Shown: positions 7,903-15,124 of the stretch, one piece after another | Numbering within the stretch: the first letter of the stretch is position 1 | How the letters are laid out: each line of letters starts with the position of its first letter | DNA from: JAVXAG01 sp036660615 | GTDB taxonomy: Bacteria > Bacillota > Clostridia > Peptostreptococcales > Anaerovoracaceae | Assembly: GCA_036660615.1 (NCBI GenBank) | Contig: JAVXAG010000005.1 | Location: forward strand, 1 to 31,412 | Length of the DNA stretch: 31,412 nt | Direction of reading: 5' to 3' | Notes under the pieces: generated by a model | Seen by the model: only the letters and a program-made list of their open reading frames with translations | The model's database searches: none | What the model was told of the DNA's origin: nothing | Position numbers and translations under genes: made by a program

Positions 7903-8151
7903 TCATGCAATTAATAAAGAAAGTTTATTCCCAGCCTGTGGTATTAGTTTGTGCTTAAGTAGAAAAATCGCAACCATCAATATCATTTCAAATCCCAGTA
8001 AAAATTCTAAAATTGTTCCTGTTGTCTCCGCAATATCTCCGAAATCCACCATATTTCCCTTTGCTTGCGATCCAAACAAAACCATAGCCACCATAACTAA
8101 AAATGCTGACATACCATAAACAATCAATTTTAATACTGTAGTTTTTTTCAT
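7903..8151 (-). CDS. Small two-helix membrane protein of unknown function
   Basis: An 82-residue protein with two hydrophobic stretches (about 9-27 and 48-66) joined by a polar loop containing DFGDIAETTG. I recognise no family. It starts 5 nt after the acetyltransferase stop codon, with no clear Shine-Dalgarno, so it probably relies on translational coupling. It ends overlapping a possible ATGA start. Its fit between two genes of one operon supports it being real. Confidence 0.65.
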   Translation of the reverse strand: MKKTTVLKLIVYGMSAFLVMVAMVLFGSQAKGNMVDFGDIAETTGTILEFLLGFEMILMVAIFLLKHKLIPQAGNKLSLLIA

Positions 8152-8156
8152 CTATT

Positions 8157-8618
8157 TTAGATATACTTGCAGAAGAAGTTAAGAACTTCTTTGGAGTATC
8201 CTTCCCTTTCATAAAATCTACCGGCATCTGGATTAGTATCCTCTGCCATTAGCTGTAATCTAACAAACCCTTGAGATTTAACTAGTGATTCTAGCTCCTT
8301 AATTGCGGTTTTGCCATATCCTTTTCCACGAAACTCCTCAGTAATAAAGAAGTCATCAATAAATAGTACTTTGCCATGTGCCCATACACTAGAAAACCAC
8401 GTTGTGTTGACAAAACCAATAACTTGGTCTGATTCCACCACCAAAAAAAGTCTGTTTGGATATTCTGGATGATCAAGTATTTCTCTAAAGATTTCTCCAA
8501 TATCTCCTCTATCTAAAGGATTTTCCCAAACATTCTCGTCCTTATACTCGTATTCAATAAATTCCTTATTCAATTTTAGCCACTGTTGCTCATCGTCAAA
8601 CTTGCACAAACGAATCAT
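8157..8618 (-). CDS. GNAT-family N-acetyltransferase
   Basis: A 153-residue single-domain GNAT. The acetyl-CoA-binding motif A is visible as FFITEEFRGKGYGKTAIKEL (90-109), preceded by VVESDQVIGFVNTTW on the beta strands and followed by NPDAGRFYEREGY (128-140), the usual C-terminal motif. The acceptor is unknown. AGGAGGT lies 7 nt before the ATG, the strongest ribosome binding site of the operon. It is the first gene after the promoter at 8668-8696. Confidence 0.88.
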   Translation of the reverse strand: MIRLCKFDDEQQWLKLNKEFIEYEYKDENVWENPLDRGDIGEIFREILDHPEYPNRLFLVVESDQVIGFVNTTWFSSVWAHGKVLFIDDFFITEEFRGKGYGKTAIKELESLVKSQGFVRLQLMAEDTNPDAGRFYEREGYSKEVLNFFCKYI

Positions 8619-8667
8619 CTTAGTACCTCCTCGTGTTTTATATTAAAATTACCTGCTCATTTTTTTC

Positions 8668-8696
8668 AGTTTAACATATTTATATTAATTTGCCAA
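8668..8696 (-). promoter_or_regulatory. Promoter of the GNAT/GH3/c-di-GMP operon
   Basis: TTGGCA (complement of 8691-8696) and TAAACT (complement of 8668-8673) with a 17-nt spacer. Transcription would begin near 8661, about 40 nt before the first start codon. No other promoter is evident within the tightly overlapping genes to 3042. Confidence 0.65.
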
Positions 8697-8740
8697 TGCT
8701 TTTTCTTTTGTCCTTCACCACACTATTTGAGAAAGAGCAT

Positions 8741-8770
8741 AAAAACAGGCTGCCCTGACGGACAGCCTGT
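8741..8770 (-). terminator. Intrinsic terminator of the YjiH-type gene
   Basis: A strong GC-rich hairpin ACAGGCTG-x-CC / GG-x-CAGCCTGT (8745-8770), followed on the minus strand by five T. It separates the transporter gene from the operon promoter immediately downstream. Confidence 0.85.
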
Positions 8771-8820
8771 ATATATGGTCATTCAAATAGTAAATAAATA
8801 AATAATGTGCTACAGTTTAA

Positions 8821-10188
8821 TTAAAAGATCAAATGTGCCAATGGACAAACGATTAATAAACTGATAACTGTTCTTTCTAAGAAGATTACGAATAATTCCC
8901 AAAGTTTTACTGGTAGTTTTGATCCTAAGATAAGACCACCAACCTCTGATAAGTAAATCAACTGTGTTACTGATACAACCGCAACAATAAATCTAGTCAT
9001 TTCACTTTTGATTGCTTCTGCAGCAATGATGGAAGGTGTAAACATATCTGTAAATCCAACGATCATTGTCTTTGATGCTTCAGCAGCTTCAGGTACCTGT
9101 AATAAGTTAAGTAATGGAAGGAATGGTTTTCCTAAAAAATCAAATATAGGAGTATTGTTAGCTAATAGTAGCGCAATTGTTCCTATAGCCATAACTGTAG
9201 GTAATACTCCGAACCACATGCCAACAGCATTTTTTAAGCCGTTTTCAACAAACTCACCGATACCCTTATGGCCTGCAACTCTTGTCATAGCAAGGTTCAT
9301 ACCATATGCTCTAGGTGACTTGAATTGAGCAGGAATTTCTTCAGAAATAGCTTTTCCTTCAACAAGATACGTATCCTTTTTTCTTGAAAGAGGTGGTATT
9401 CTTGGTGAGATGATTGCGCAAACAACACCAATCAGACAAATAATCATGTAATACAATCCAAAATATTGCATCAAATCAACTTGTGCTAATACTACGATAC
9501 TAAATGTAATAGATACCGCAGAGAATGTAGTTGCAATAATGGAAGCTTCTCTAGCTGAATAGTAACCGCCCTCATATTGATTACAAGTAAGCATTACTCC
9601 TAGAGTACCATCACCAATCCAAGAAGTAACACAGTCAACTGCTGCACGACCTGGAATTTTAAATACTGGTCTCATAATCTTTGTTAGTAAAGCACCAACA
9701 AATTCAAGTAGACCAAAGTCTAGTAGTAGTGGTAACAGTAATCCTGCAATTGCAAAGATAATTACTAAAACTGTCAACAGATCACCAAGTACGAAGCCAC
9801 CAGCTCCACCTTCTGTAATCATGTGGATAATTCCAGTTTTATCATCACCAGCATCAACACCTAGATAAGTAAGCCAAATAAATACCGCGCCCAAAACTCT
9901 TACAACAACCCATATAAGTGATGTTGAAAAAGTATCGTTAAGAATAGGATGTTCTGTGATGAATTTTGGTTTAGCCAAAGCTATTGCTGATACTACAGCA
10001 GAGATAGTTACAATAGCGACGCATAAAATTGGTAAAATTCCGCCTATGCCACCTCCGATAAAGTCTGCAAGAATCTTGACACATACTGTCCAGTTTCCAT
10101 CATATTTAACAGGTATCATAAATAATATAACACCTATAATTGATGGAATCAGGAACTGTGCCATCAGTTTGCCTTTTTTCTTTTCCAT
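8821..10188 (-). CDS. YjiH family membrane protein with nucleoside-recognition (Gate) domains
   Basis: Starting at the ATG at 10188, preceded 8 nt upstream by GGAGG, the product has 455 residues. A longer frame to 10281 would add a 31-residue tail across the promoter and is rejected. About ten to eleven hydrophobic segments are visible. The central block DCVTSWIGDGTLGVMLTCNQ and the later FTDMFTPSIIAAEA with YLSEVGGLILGSKLP are typical of YjiH/Gate-domain (PF07670) proteins. The substrate of this family is not established; nucleosides or ions have been suggested. It is monocistronic, with its own promoter and terminator. Confidence 0.85.
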   Translation of the reverse strand: MEKKKGKLMAQFLIPSIIGVILFMIPVKYDGNWTVCVKILADFIGGGIGGILPILCVAIVTISAVVSAIALAKPKFITEHPILNDTFSTSLIWVVVRVLGAVFIWLTYLGVDAGDDKTGIIHMITEGGAGGFVLGDLLTVLVIIFAIAGLLLPLLLDFGLLEFVGALLTKIMRPVFKIPGRAAVDCVTSWIGDGTLGVMLTCNQYEGGYYSAREASIIATTFSAVSITFSIVVLAQVDLMQYFGLYYMIICLIGVVCAIISPRIPPLSRKKDTYLVEGKAISEEIPAQFKSPRAYGMNLAMTRVAGHKGIGEFVENGLKNAVGMWFGVLPTVMAIGTIALLLANNTPIFDFLGKPFLPLLNLLQVPEAAEASKTMIVGFTDMFTPSIIAAEAIKSEMTRFIVAVVSVTQLIYLSEVGGLILGSKLPVKLWELFVIFLERTVISLLIVCPLAHLIF

Positions 10189-10220
10189 ATAAAATTTCCT
10201 CCATATAACCATATAGTAAC

Positions 10221-10247
10221 AGTATACCATATTATTTTGTGTAACAA
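10221..10247 (-). promoter_or_regulatory. Probable promoter of the YjiH-type gene
   Basis: TATACT (complement of 10221-10226) is a good -10 box. The best -35 candidate TTGTTA (complement of 10242-10247) is only 15 nt away, so the -35 assignment is weak. The start site would be near 10214, leaving a short leader carrying GGAGG. I see nothing else in 10250-10396. Confidence 0.45.
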
Positions 10248-10396
10248 TAGTAAAAAAACAAACTATTTGTACAAGTTTCAAATAAATCCATTAATTCTAT
10301 TTCTTTCACAGAGCTATAGCCATATCATTGTGTCTTATCACAATTTACGAAATATTTCATCTATTGTAAAGCCGCTTTTTTGTTTCCTTGAATTAC

Positions 10397-10440
10397 AAAA
10401 CCCCTTATAACACTTATAATTAAGCGCCTATAAGGGGTTT
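10397..10440 (-). terminator. Terminator of the rpsB-tsf operon
   Basis: AAACCCCTTATA and TATAAGGGGTTT form a 12-bp stem around a roughly 20-nt loop, followed on the minus strand by a short T-tract (TTTTGTAATT). It lies about 30 nt after the tsf stop codon. Confidence 0.85.
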
Positions 10441-10470
10441 AGATTAACTTTTATAAATTATTTGAAGTGA

Positions 10471-11385
10471 TTAGTTACCCATCTGCTTTGCAACTTCTTC
10501 TGCAAAGTTTTCTTCTTTCTTTTCGATTCCTTCGCCAACTTCGAATCTTACCATTTCAACAACCTTCATTGATTTGCCAATTTCTTTAGCAACCTGTGAA
10601 ACATATTGTTCAACTGTTAAGTCTCCATTCTTTACGAATTTTTGATCTACTAGGCATACTTCCTTTAAGATTGATTTAATCTTTCCTGGAATAATTCTTT
10701 CTAACATAGCTTCTGGTTTACCCTCATTTAATAATAATTGAGTAGCAATTTTCTTTTCTTCCTCTAACCATGCTGGATCAACACCAGTTTCGTCAACAAA
10801 CTTTGGATTCATTGAAGCGACTTGCATTGCAACATCTTTACCTACAACAGCAATTTCTTCCTTTGTAGCTTCTGTTTCAATACCTACGATTACTCCAATT
10901 GAACCAGCTCCATGAACGTAACCAGCATATACAACACCTGGTGTTGCCAATGTGTCAAATCTTCTAACGTTCATATTTTCACCGATTTTAGCAATCTTTG
11001 CGTTAAGGGCATCTCTTACTGTATCAGTTCCTTCATAGCCTAATTCCATGAATTCATCCATTGTCTTTCCTTTGGAAATCAAAGCCATATCAGCTAATTT
11101 TTGTACAAATTCAACGAATTCTTCATTCTTTGCTACAAAGTCTGTTTCTGAGTTTACTTCTACAACTGAAGCTGTTTTTCCATCAGCATCAAATGCTAAC
11201 TTAACAATACCTTCAGCCGCAACTCTGCCAGCCTTTTTTGCAGCCTTAGCTAGTCCTTTTTCTCTCAAAACTTCAACAGCTTTTTGTATATCGCCATCTG
11301 TTTCTACTAAAACCTTTTTGCAGTCCATCATTCCTGCTCCGGTCATTTCACGTAATTCTTTTACTAATTGTGCAGTTACTGCCAT
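10471..11385 (-). CDS. tsf: Elongation factor Ts
   Basis: Complete 304-residue EF-Ts, the guanine-nucleotide exchange factor for EF-Tu in the cytoplasm. The N-terminal UBA-like part VKELREMTGAGMMDCKKVL (9-27) is followed by the EF-Tu-contacting ETDFVAKNEEF segment near 80-90. The dimerisation domain GEGIEKKEENFAEEVAKQM closes the protein. AGGAGG stands 8 nt before the ATG. It follows rpsB by 16 nt, the order usual across bacteria, and shares its promoter. Nothing is unusual. Confidence 0.98.
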   Translation of the reverse strand: MAVTAQLVKELREMTGAGMMDCKKVLVETDGDIQKAVEVLREKGLAKAAKKAGRVAAEGIVKLAFDADGKTASVVEVNSETDFVAKNEEFVEFVQKLADMALISKGKTMDEFMELGYEGTDTVRDALNAKIAKIGENMNVRRFDTLATPGVVYAGYVHGAGSIGVIVGIETEATKEEIAVVGKDVAMQVASMNPKFVDETGVDPAWLEEEKKIATQLLLNEGKPEAMLERIIPGKIKSILKEVCLVDQKFVKNGDLTVEQYVSQVAKEIGKSMKVVEMVRFEVGEGIEKKEENFAEEVAKQMGN

Positions 11386-11401
11386 TATCTTGTCCTCCTA
11401 A

Positions 11402-12211
11402 TTATTCAGCTTCTGTTACAGCTTCTTCTGAAACTGGTGCTGATTCCTCTGCTACTACTTCTGCCACTGGTTCAACTGCAACTGCTTCTGCTTCTACAGT
11501 CTCTTCAGCTGGACCTTCGTCAAAGCTTTCGCCTTGGTTAGCTTCAATTATAGCATCTGCCATTCTACCTGCAATAAGTTTTACTGCTCTGATAGCATCG
11601 TCATTTGCAGGGATAATATAGTCAACATCGTCTGGATCACAGTTTGTGTCTACTATACCGATAATAGGAATTCCAAGAATTCTTGCTTCTTTTACTGCTA
11701 TTCTTTCTTTCTTAGGGTCAACGATGAATAATGCTCCTGGCATTCCCTTCATGTCTTTAATTCCGCCTAAGAACTTCTCTAATCTCTCTAATTCAAGTCT
11801 TAATTTAAGAACTTCTTTCTTTGAAAGTTTCTCAAATGTTCCATCTTCTTCCATTCTTCTGATGTCGTTAAGTCTCTTAATTCTTCCGCCGATAGTCTTG
11901 TAGTTTGTTAACATACCACCAAGCCATCTTTCGCTAACATAGTACATTCCACATCTCTTAGCTTCATCAACGATTGCTCCTTGAGCTTGCTTTTTTGTTC
12001 CTACGAAAAGAACTGGTTTGCCAGTTTCTCCGATTTCTTTCATGAATGCATATGCTTCATCGATCTTCTTAACTGTCTTCTGTAAGTCGATGATATAGAT
12101 TCCGTTTCTTTCTGTAAAGATATATGGAGCCATCTTAGGGTTCCATCTTCTTGTTTGGTGTCCAAAATGTACACCAGCTTCTAGTAATTGTTTCATTGAA
12201 ATTACTGCCAT
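11402..12211 (-). CDS. rpsB: 30S ribosomal protein S2
   Basis: The true start is the ATG at 12211, preceded 6 nt upstream by AGGAGG, giving 269 residues beginning MAVISMKQLLEAGVHFGHQT. A longer frame to 12256 runs into the leader and is rejected. Signature segments include RRWNPKMAPYIF, DLQKTVKKIDEAY, VGTKKQAQ, WLGGMLTN and GIVDTNCDPDDVDYIIPAND. The last 40 or so residues form an acidic, Ala/Glu/Val-rich tail, a common variable extension. S2 assembles late into the 30S subunit. Confidence 0.98.
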   Translation of the reverse strand: MAVISMKQLLEAGVHFGHQTRRWNPKMAPYIFTERNGIYIIDLQKTVKKIDEAYAFMKEIGETGKPVLFVGTKKQAQGAIVDEAKRCGMYYVSERWLGGMLTNYKTIGGRIKRLNDIRRMEEDGTFEKLSKKEVLKLRLELERLEKFLGGIKDMKGMPGALFIVDPKKERIAVKEARILGIPIIGIVDTNCDPDDVDYIIPANDDAIRAVKLIAGRMADAIIEANQGESFDEGPAEETVEAEAVAVEPVAEVVAEESAPVSEEAVTEAE

Positions 12212-12347
12212 TTTAATCCTCCTGGTTTTTCTCCTCCACCGAAATCTTCTTCGCAAAGAACCGTTTAATCAAACGGCACCACTTAGCGGATACCTCGGTG
12301 TGTGAATTTTATTATAATTTATTTGTTCTGCCCTGAGAACAGAACCA
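12212..12347 (-). promoter_or_regulatory. Structured 5' leader of rpsB-tsf
   Basis: The roughly 136-nt untranslated leader can form three hairpins in order: GTTCTG/CAGAAC (12325-12345), GGTATC/GGTGCC (about 12277-12296) and CCGTTT/AAACGG (12261-12276), the last with a 4-nt loop. The last two are adjacent and could stack. No terminator is present. This would fit r-protein autoregulation through translation, but I cannot match it to a known S2 leader. Confidence 0.45.
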
Positions 12348-12353
12348 TCAATA

Positions 12354-12382
12354 ACTATATAACAATTTCGTTGCAAATGCAA
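12354..12382 (-). promoter_or_regulatory. Promoter of rpsB-tsf
   Basis: TTGCAT (complement of 12377-12382) and TATAGT (complement of 12354-12359) lie exactly 17 nt apart. The start site would be near 12347. Confidence 0.65.
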
Positions 12383-12416
12383 GGTTTTTTCTTCTTTTTT
12401 AGAACTTTTTTTTATT

Positions 12417-12746
12417 TTACTTTGATTCTTTTATATATCTAGAGTATTTTTGCCTTGTACCTATGTAACTTTCTCGCCCCAAGTAAAAATGCTCACCATT
12501 TTCAAAAAAAATAGTCTGCTCGCTCATAGAATGCACTTTGTCAAAATTGATAATAAAATACTTTAGGCAAGAACAAAATCTTTTGTCCAAAGCATCTTTA
12601 ACATTGTCGATTTTCTCATTGTATTCATATACTCCATTATCTGTTGATATTACCAGTTTTCTTGACCGTTGCATAATAAAAAATATATCTTCAATATTAA
12701 TTTTCTCACTATAACTTCTTGTCACTACTGGAATATAACGTTTCAT
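12417..12746 (-). CDS. Stand-alone LytTR-type DNA-binding regulator
   Basis: This 109-residue protein is little more than one LytTR domain: IEDIFFIMQRSRKLVISTDNG, a helix KIDNVKDALDKRF, and the closing HSMSEQTIFFENGEHFYLGRESY with a basic KYSRYIKE tail. The residues match the beta strands and helix of AgrA/LytR output domains. There is no receiver domain and no adjacent sensor kinase. GAGGG lies 8 nt before the ATG. Such single-domain members are probably transcription regulators that bind paired direct repeats. Its own upstream region carries three related motifs, one inside the promoter spacer, so autoregulation is plausible. Identity rests on pattern, not on a search. Confidence 0.75.
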   Translation of the reverse strand: MKRYIPVVTRSYSEKINIEDIFFIMQRSRKLVISTDNGVYEYNEKIDNVKDALDKRFCSCLKYFIINFDKVHSMSEQTIFFENGEHFYLGRESYIGTRQKYSRYIKESK

Positions 12747-12785
12747 AATATACCCTCTCTTTCTCCTTAAAAATAATTAATTTGT

Positions 12786-12813
12786 GTTATAATTACAGTT
12801 TAACGGTTGCCAA
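12786..12813 (-). promoter_or_regulatory. Proximal promoter of the LytTR gene
   Basis: TTGGCA (complement of 12808-12813) and TATAAC (complement of 12786-12791) have a 16-nt spacer. A motif related to GTTAAACAGTGTA fills that spacer, which is consistent with control by a bound regulator. Confidence 0.5.
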
Positions 12814-13100
12814 AATAATTTACTGCGCCAAATACAAACATTTTGAGCTGAAATAGTTCATATATTTTATCCTATTGTTATATTATAGATATATGTCACC
12901 CTTATACTCTGGTCGATTTTCTAAGTTACATAAGCGACATTGATAATTAGCGTAGATGCATATCGTCAATTATTGTACAGAATTGCTATAATTTCTATAA
13001 TGTACACTGTTTAACATATATTAACAAATATAGAATCCATTGTCAAGCTATTTATGTAAGTTAATGTAACTATTTTTTACAATAATTTACACTGCTTAAC
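12789..13100. repeat. Three related ~18-bp motifs in the 443-nt region upstream of the LytTR gene
   Basis: On the plus strand the copies read ATAATTACA-GTTTAAC (12789-12804), ATAATGTACACTGTTTAAC (12997-13015) and ATAATTTACACTGCTTAAC (13082-13100). The last two differ at 2 of 19 positions; the first lacks three bases. Copy 1 lies in a promoter spacer, copy 2 at the start site of a second promoter, copy 3 just upstream of it. No gene is seen in 12747-13189 apart from these and the terminator at 13118-13167. Confidence 0.55.
13018..13046 (-). promoter_or_regulatory. Distal promoter upstream of the LytTR gene
   Basis: A perfect -35 TTGACA (complement of 13041-13046) and TAATAT (complement of 13018-13023) with a 17-nt spacer. 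A transcript from about 13011 would carry a leader of about 265 nt before the LytTR start codon. No convincing open frame occurs in that leader. Confidence 0.55.
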
Positions 13101-13117
13101 CCAAGTTTTTTTGCAAT

Positions 13118-13167
13118 AAAAAAACTGCTGCAATTATGATCTATATAAATCACATCTGCAACAGTTC
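13118..13167 (-). terminator. Terminator of gmk-rpoZ
   Basis: AACTGTTGCA-x-AT and AT-x-GCAGCAGTT pair in a long, slightly mismatched stem, followed on the minus strand by a T-run (TTTTTTTATTGC). It begins about 23 nt after the rpoZ stop codon. Confidence 0.85.
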
Positions 13168-13189
13168 TTAATAACTGTTTGGATATTTG

Positions 13190-13402
13190 TTAAATCTTTG
13201 TTTCCAAACTGCTGTCCCTAGTGTAGGTAATCAAGTCCTCAGCAATTTCGTTGGCTGCGATTGAAACCGGTTTTACAACGTCAACTTCTGTCAACACTGG
13301 TTTTCCGTCAATAATATCCCTAGCTCTTTTTGCGGCTAAAACTACTATTGTATATCTACTGTCCGCTTTTTTTCTTATCTCATTAATTGATGGGTATAAC
13401 AT
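13190..13402 (-). CDS. rpoZ: RNA polymerase omega subunit
   Basis: A 70-residue omega subunit. MLYPSINEIRKK is the N-terminal segment, and SRYTIVVLAAKRARDI is the conserved core that wraps the C-terminus of beta-prime. It ends VKPVSIAANEIAEDLITY. The length is normal for Gram-positive omega. Its ATG overlaps the gmk stop codon as TAATG, so translation is coupled. The gmk-rpoZ order is common in Bacillota. Confidence 0.95.
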   Translation of the reverse strand: MLYPSINEIRKKADSRYTIVVLAAKRARDIIDGKPVLTEVDVVKPVSIAANEIAEDLITYTRDSSLETKI

Positions 13403-14025
13403 TAAATTTCCTCCTTATACATTTCAATTAGTTTATAAACATTCTGTGAAACCCTTGAGTGTTCTGCAATAACAATGGCCTTAACCCTTGATACTGCCTC
13501 TTCAAGCTCACCGTTTACTACGCAATAATCATATTTATCGATGTAGGATACTTCTTTTAAAGTTTCTCCCAGTCTCAAATTTATCGCTTCCTCAGTCTCA
13601 GAACCACGTCCCGTAATTCTTTTTCTCAGTTCTGCCATCGATGGTGGCAATATAAAAATAAATACTCCATTTGGATATGACTCTTTAACTTTCAAAGCCC
13701 CTTGGATATCAATTTCTAAGACCACATCTATGCCTTGGCTTAATCTGTCAATTACCTGTTGTTTTGGTGTTCCATAAAAATTGCCGTAAACCTCCGCATA
13801 TTCAAGCAATCCGCCGTTTTCTATTTTAGCTCTAAAATCATCTTGTGAAGTAAAATAGTAACTTATCCCGTCCTCTTCTCCAGGTCTTGGGTTCCTTGTA
13901 GTCATAGATACCGAAACCTTAACATCTGTTTCATCTACCAACTGCTTGCAAATAGTCCCTTTGCCCGCTCCAGAAGGTCCGGAAATTATAAATAGTTTGC
14001 CTGTATGTACCTGTTGATTATCCAT
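13402..14025 (-). CDS. gmk: Guanylate kinase
   Basis: A 207-residue enzyme converting GMP and ATP to GDP and ADP. The P-loop GPSGAGKGT is at 16-24. SVSMTTRNPRPGEEDG and YYFTSQDDF form the GMP-binding region, and VVLEIDIQGALKVK precedes the lid containing RITGRGSETEEAINLRL. Length and motifs are complete. GGAGAAATGG places the start close to a ribosome binding site. The usual remA (DUF370) neighbour between yicC and gmk is absent; a promoter occupies that 93-nt space. Confidence 0.97.
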   Translation of the reverse strand: MDNQQVHTGKLFIISGPSGAGKGTICKQLVDETDVKVSVSMTTRNPRPGEEDGISYYFTSQDDFRAKIENGGLLEYAEVYGNFYGTPKQQVIDRLSQGIDVVLEIDIQGALKVKESYPNGVFIFILPPSMAELRKRITGRGSETEEAINLRLGETLKEVSYIDKYDYCVVNGELEEAVSRVKAIVIAEHSRVSQNVYKLIEMYKEEI

Positions 14026-14073
14026 CCATTTCTCCTAATGTATATTATATAATCGTCTGTTATATGAGATAAT

Positions 14074-14102
14074 AGTATACCACTTTTATATAGGTTTTAC
14101 AA
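14074..14102 (-). promoter_or_regulatory. Promoter of gmk-rpoZ
   Basis: TTGTAA (complement of 14097-14102) and TATACT (complement of 14074-14079), spacer 17 nt. The start site is near 14067, about 40 nt before the gmk start codon. The promoter lies just after the yicC stop codon, so gmk is transcribed at least partly on its own. Confidence 0.65.
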
Positions 14103-14118
14103 GGAACAATCCAATCTT

Positions 14119-15003
14119 TTATTCGATATTTTGTACTTGCTCTCTAATTTTTTCAATTTCACTTTTTACTTGTAGCATTAAATTCGTAACAGTGATGTCA
14201 TTTGCCTTAGAACCGATTGTGTTTGCCTCACGATTCATCTCCTGTACAAGGAAATCAAGCTTCTTTCCATCAGGCTGTGTGCTTTCAGTAATTATGCTTT
14301 TTAGTTGATCCATGTGACTGTTTAGTCTAGTCAATTCTTCAGTAATACTACATTTGTCAGCAAATATAGCCGCTTCAACCAAAATTCTATCTTCCGGTAC
14401 CGTAACACTGTTACCAATCAAATCTTTTATACGTTCTCTAAGTCTTTCTGTATAAGCTACAGTCACCAGTGGTGATCGCTCTTCAATCTGGTCAACCAAC
14501 CCTTTTATAATGCCACCTCTCATAATAAGATCTTGGGCAAGTTTTTCGCCTTCAATTGCTCTCATATTTTCAAGGTTCTTTGTTGCTTCAATTACAGGAA
14601 TCAAAATGCACTTTGTCATTTCGCCCTCATCTTCAATATCAGGAATTGATTTCATTACATCTGGCATTGTAGATAAAAACTGCAACGTTATATCTCCCGT
14701 TACGTCAAAAGCCTTTTGCAACTGTCTAAGGTTGTCATAATACTGTTTTGCAACCATTGTATTTAGCTTTATGTTAACGTCATCTTCTGTTAAATTTTCT
14801 ACTATAATTGAAACGTCGACTTTTCCTCGTCTCAGTTTTTCTTTTACTGCATTCTTTACTTTATCCTCAGCAAAAGAATATCTTCTAGGCATTTTTACCG
14901 ATATATCAGAATACCTGTGATTAACGGATTTTATTTCTACGATTATGTTCCTTTTTCCGTCGGTGTATTCACTTCTTCCGAAGCCAGTCATACTTTTTAT
15001 CAT
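14119..15003 (-). CDS. yicC: YicC family endoribonuclease-like protein
   Basis: A 294-residue protein beginning MIKSMTGFGRSEY, the YicC_N signature, with IVEIKSVNHRYSDISVKMPRR just after it. The C-terminal DUF1732 part contains DRILVEAAIFADKCSITEELTRL, LDFLVQEMNREANTIGSKAN and a final LMLQVKSEIEKIREQVQNIE helix. E. coli YicC has been described as an endoribonuclease. GGAG precedes the ATG. It is divergent from rqcH. Confidence 0.93.
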   Translation of the reverse strand: MIKSMTGFGRSEYTDGKRNIIVEIKSVNHRYSDISVKMPRRYSFAEDKVKNAVKEKLRRGKVDVSIIVENLTEDDVNIKLNTMVAKQYYDNLRQLQKAFDVTGDITLQFLSTMPDVMKSIPDIEDEGEMTKCILIPVIEATKNLENMRAIEGEKLAQDLIMRGGIIKGLVDQIEERSPLVTVAYTERLRERIKDLIGNSVTVPEDRILVEAAIFADKCSITEELTRLNSHMDQLKSIITESTQPDGKKLDFLVQEMNREANTIGSKANDITVTNLMLQVKSEIEKIREQVQNIE

Positions 15004-15046
15004 TTAATTTTCTCCTATCTTTTATCTGATTAATGATAACTAATTC

Positions 15047-15098
15047 ATTTTATCATATTTATAAATATTTGACAAATCTTACTTGAAAAAGGTAGAAT
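15047..15098. promoter_or_regulatory. Divergent promoters of yicC (-) and rqcH (+) with overlapping -35 boxes
   Basis: Plus strand: TTGACA 15069-15074, 18 nt, TAGAAT 15093-15098. Minus strand: TTGTCA (complement of 15070-15075), 17 nt, TAAAAT (complement of 15047-15052). The -35 hexamers share five base pairs, so two polymerases could not bind at once. The plus start near 15105 lies downstream of the ATG at 15083, which excludes that longer rqcH start. Confidence 0.6.
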
Positions 15099-15124
15099 GT
15101 ACTATAGAAAGAGAGGAGCATCAT

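Noticed and set aside
10189..10281. Extended N-terminus for the YjiH-type protein
   Set aside because: It would cross the promoter -10 region. GGAGG precedes the ATG at 10188.
12212..12256. Extended N-terminus for ribosomal protein S2
   Set aside because: The extension is basic nonsense translated from the leader. The AGGAGG is placed for the ATG at 12211, which gives the conserved S2 start.
12849..12890. 13-codon frame MNYFSSKCLYLAQ in the LytTR leader (minus strand)
   Set aside because: No ribosome binding site and no recognisable features; a short frame like this is expected by chance.
12747..13189. tRNA or known small RNA genes in the longest gene-free stretches
   Set aside because: I looked for cloverleaf-type GTTCGA arms and other known RNA cores in 12747-13189 and the other intergenic regions. 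Apart from the cobalamin riboswitch I saw none.
15083..15124. Extended N-terminus for RqcH
   Set aside because: The ATG at 15083 lies between the -35 and -10 boxes of the promoter, upstream of the expected transcript start.
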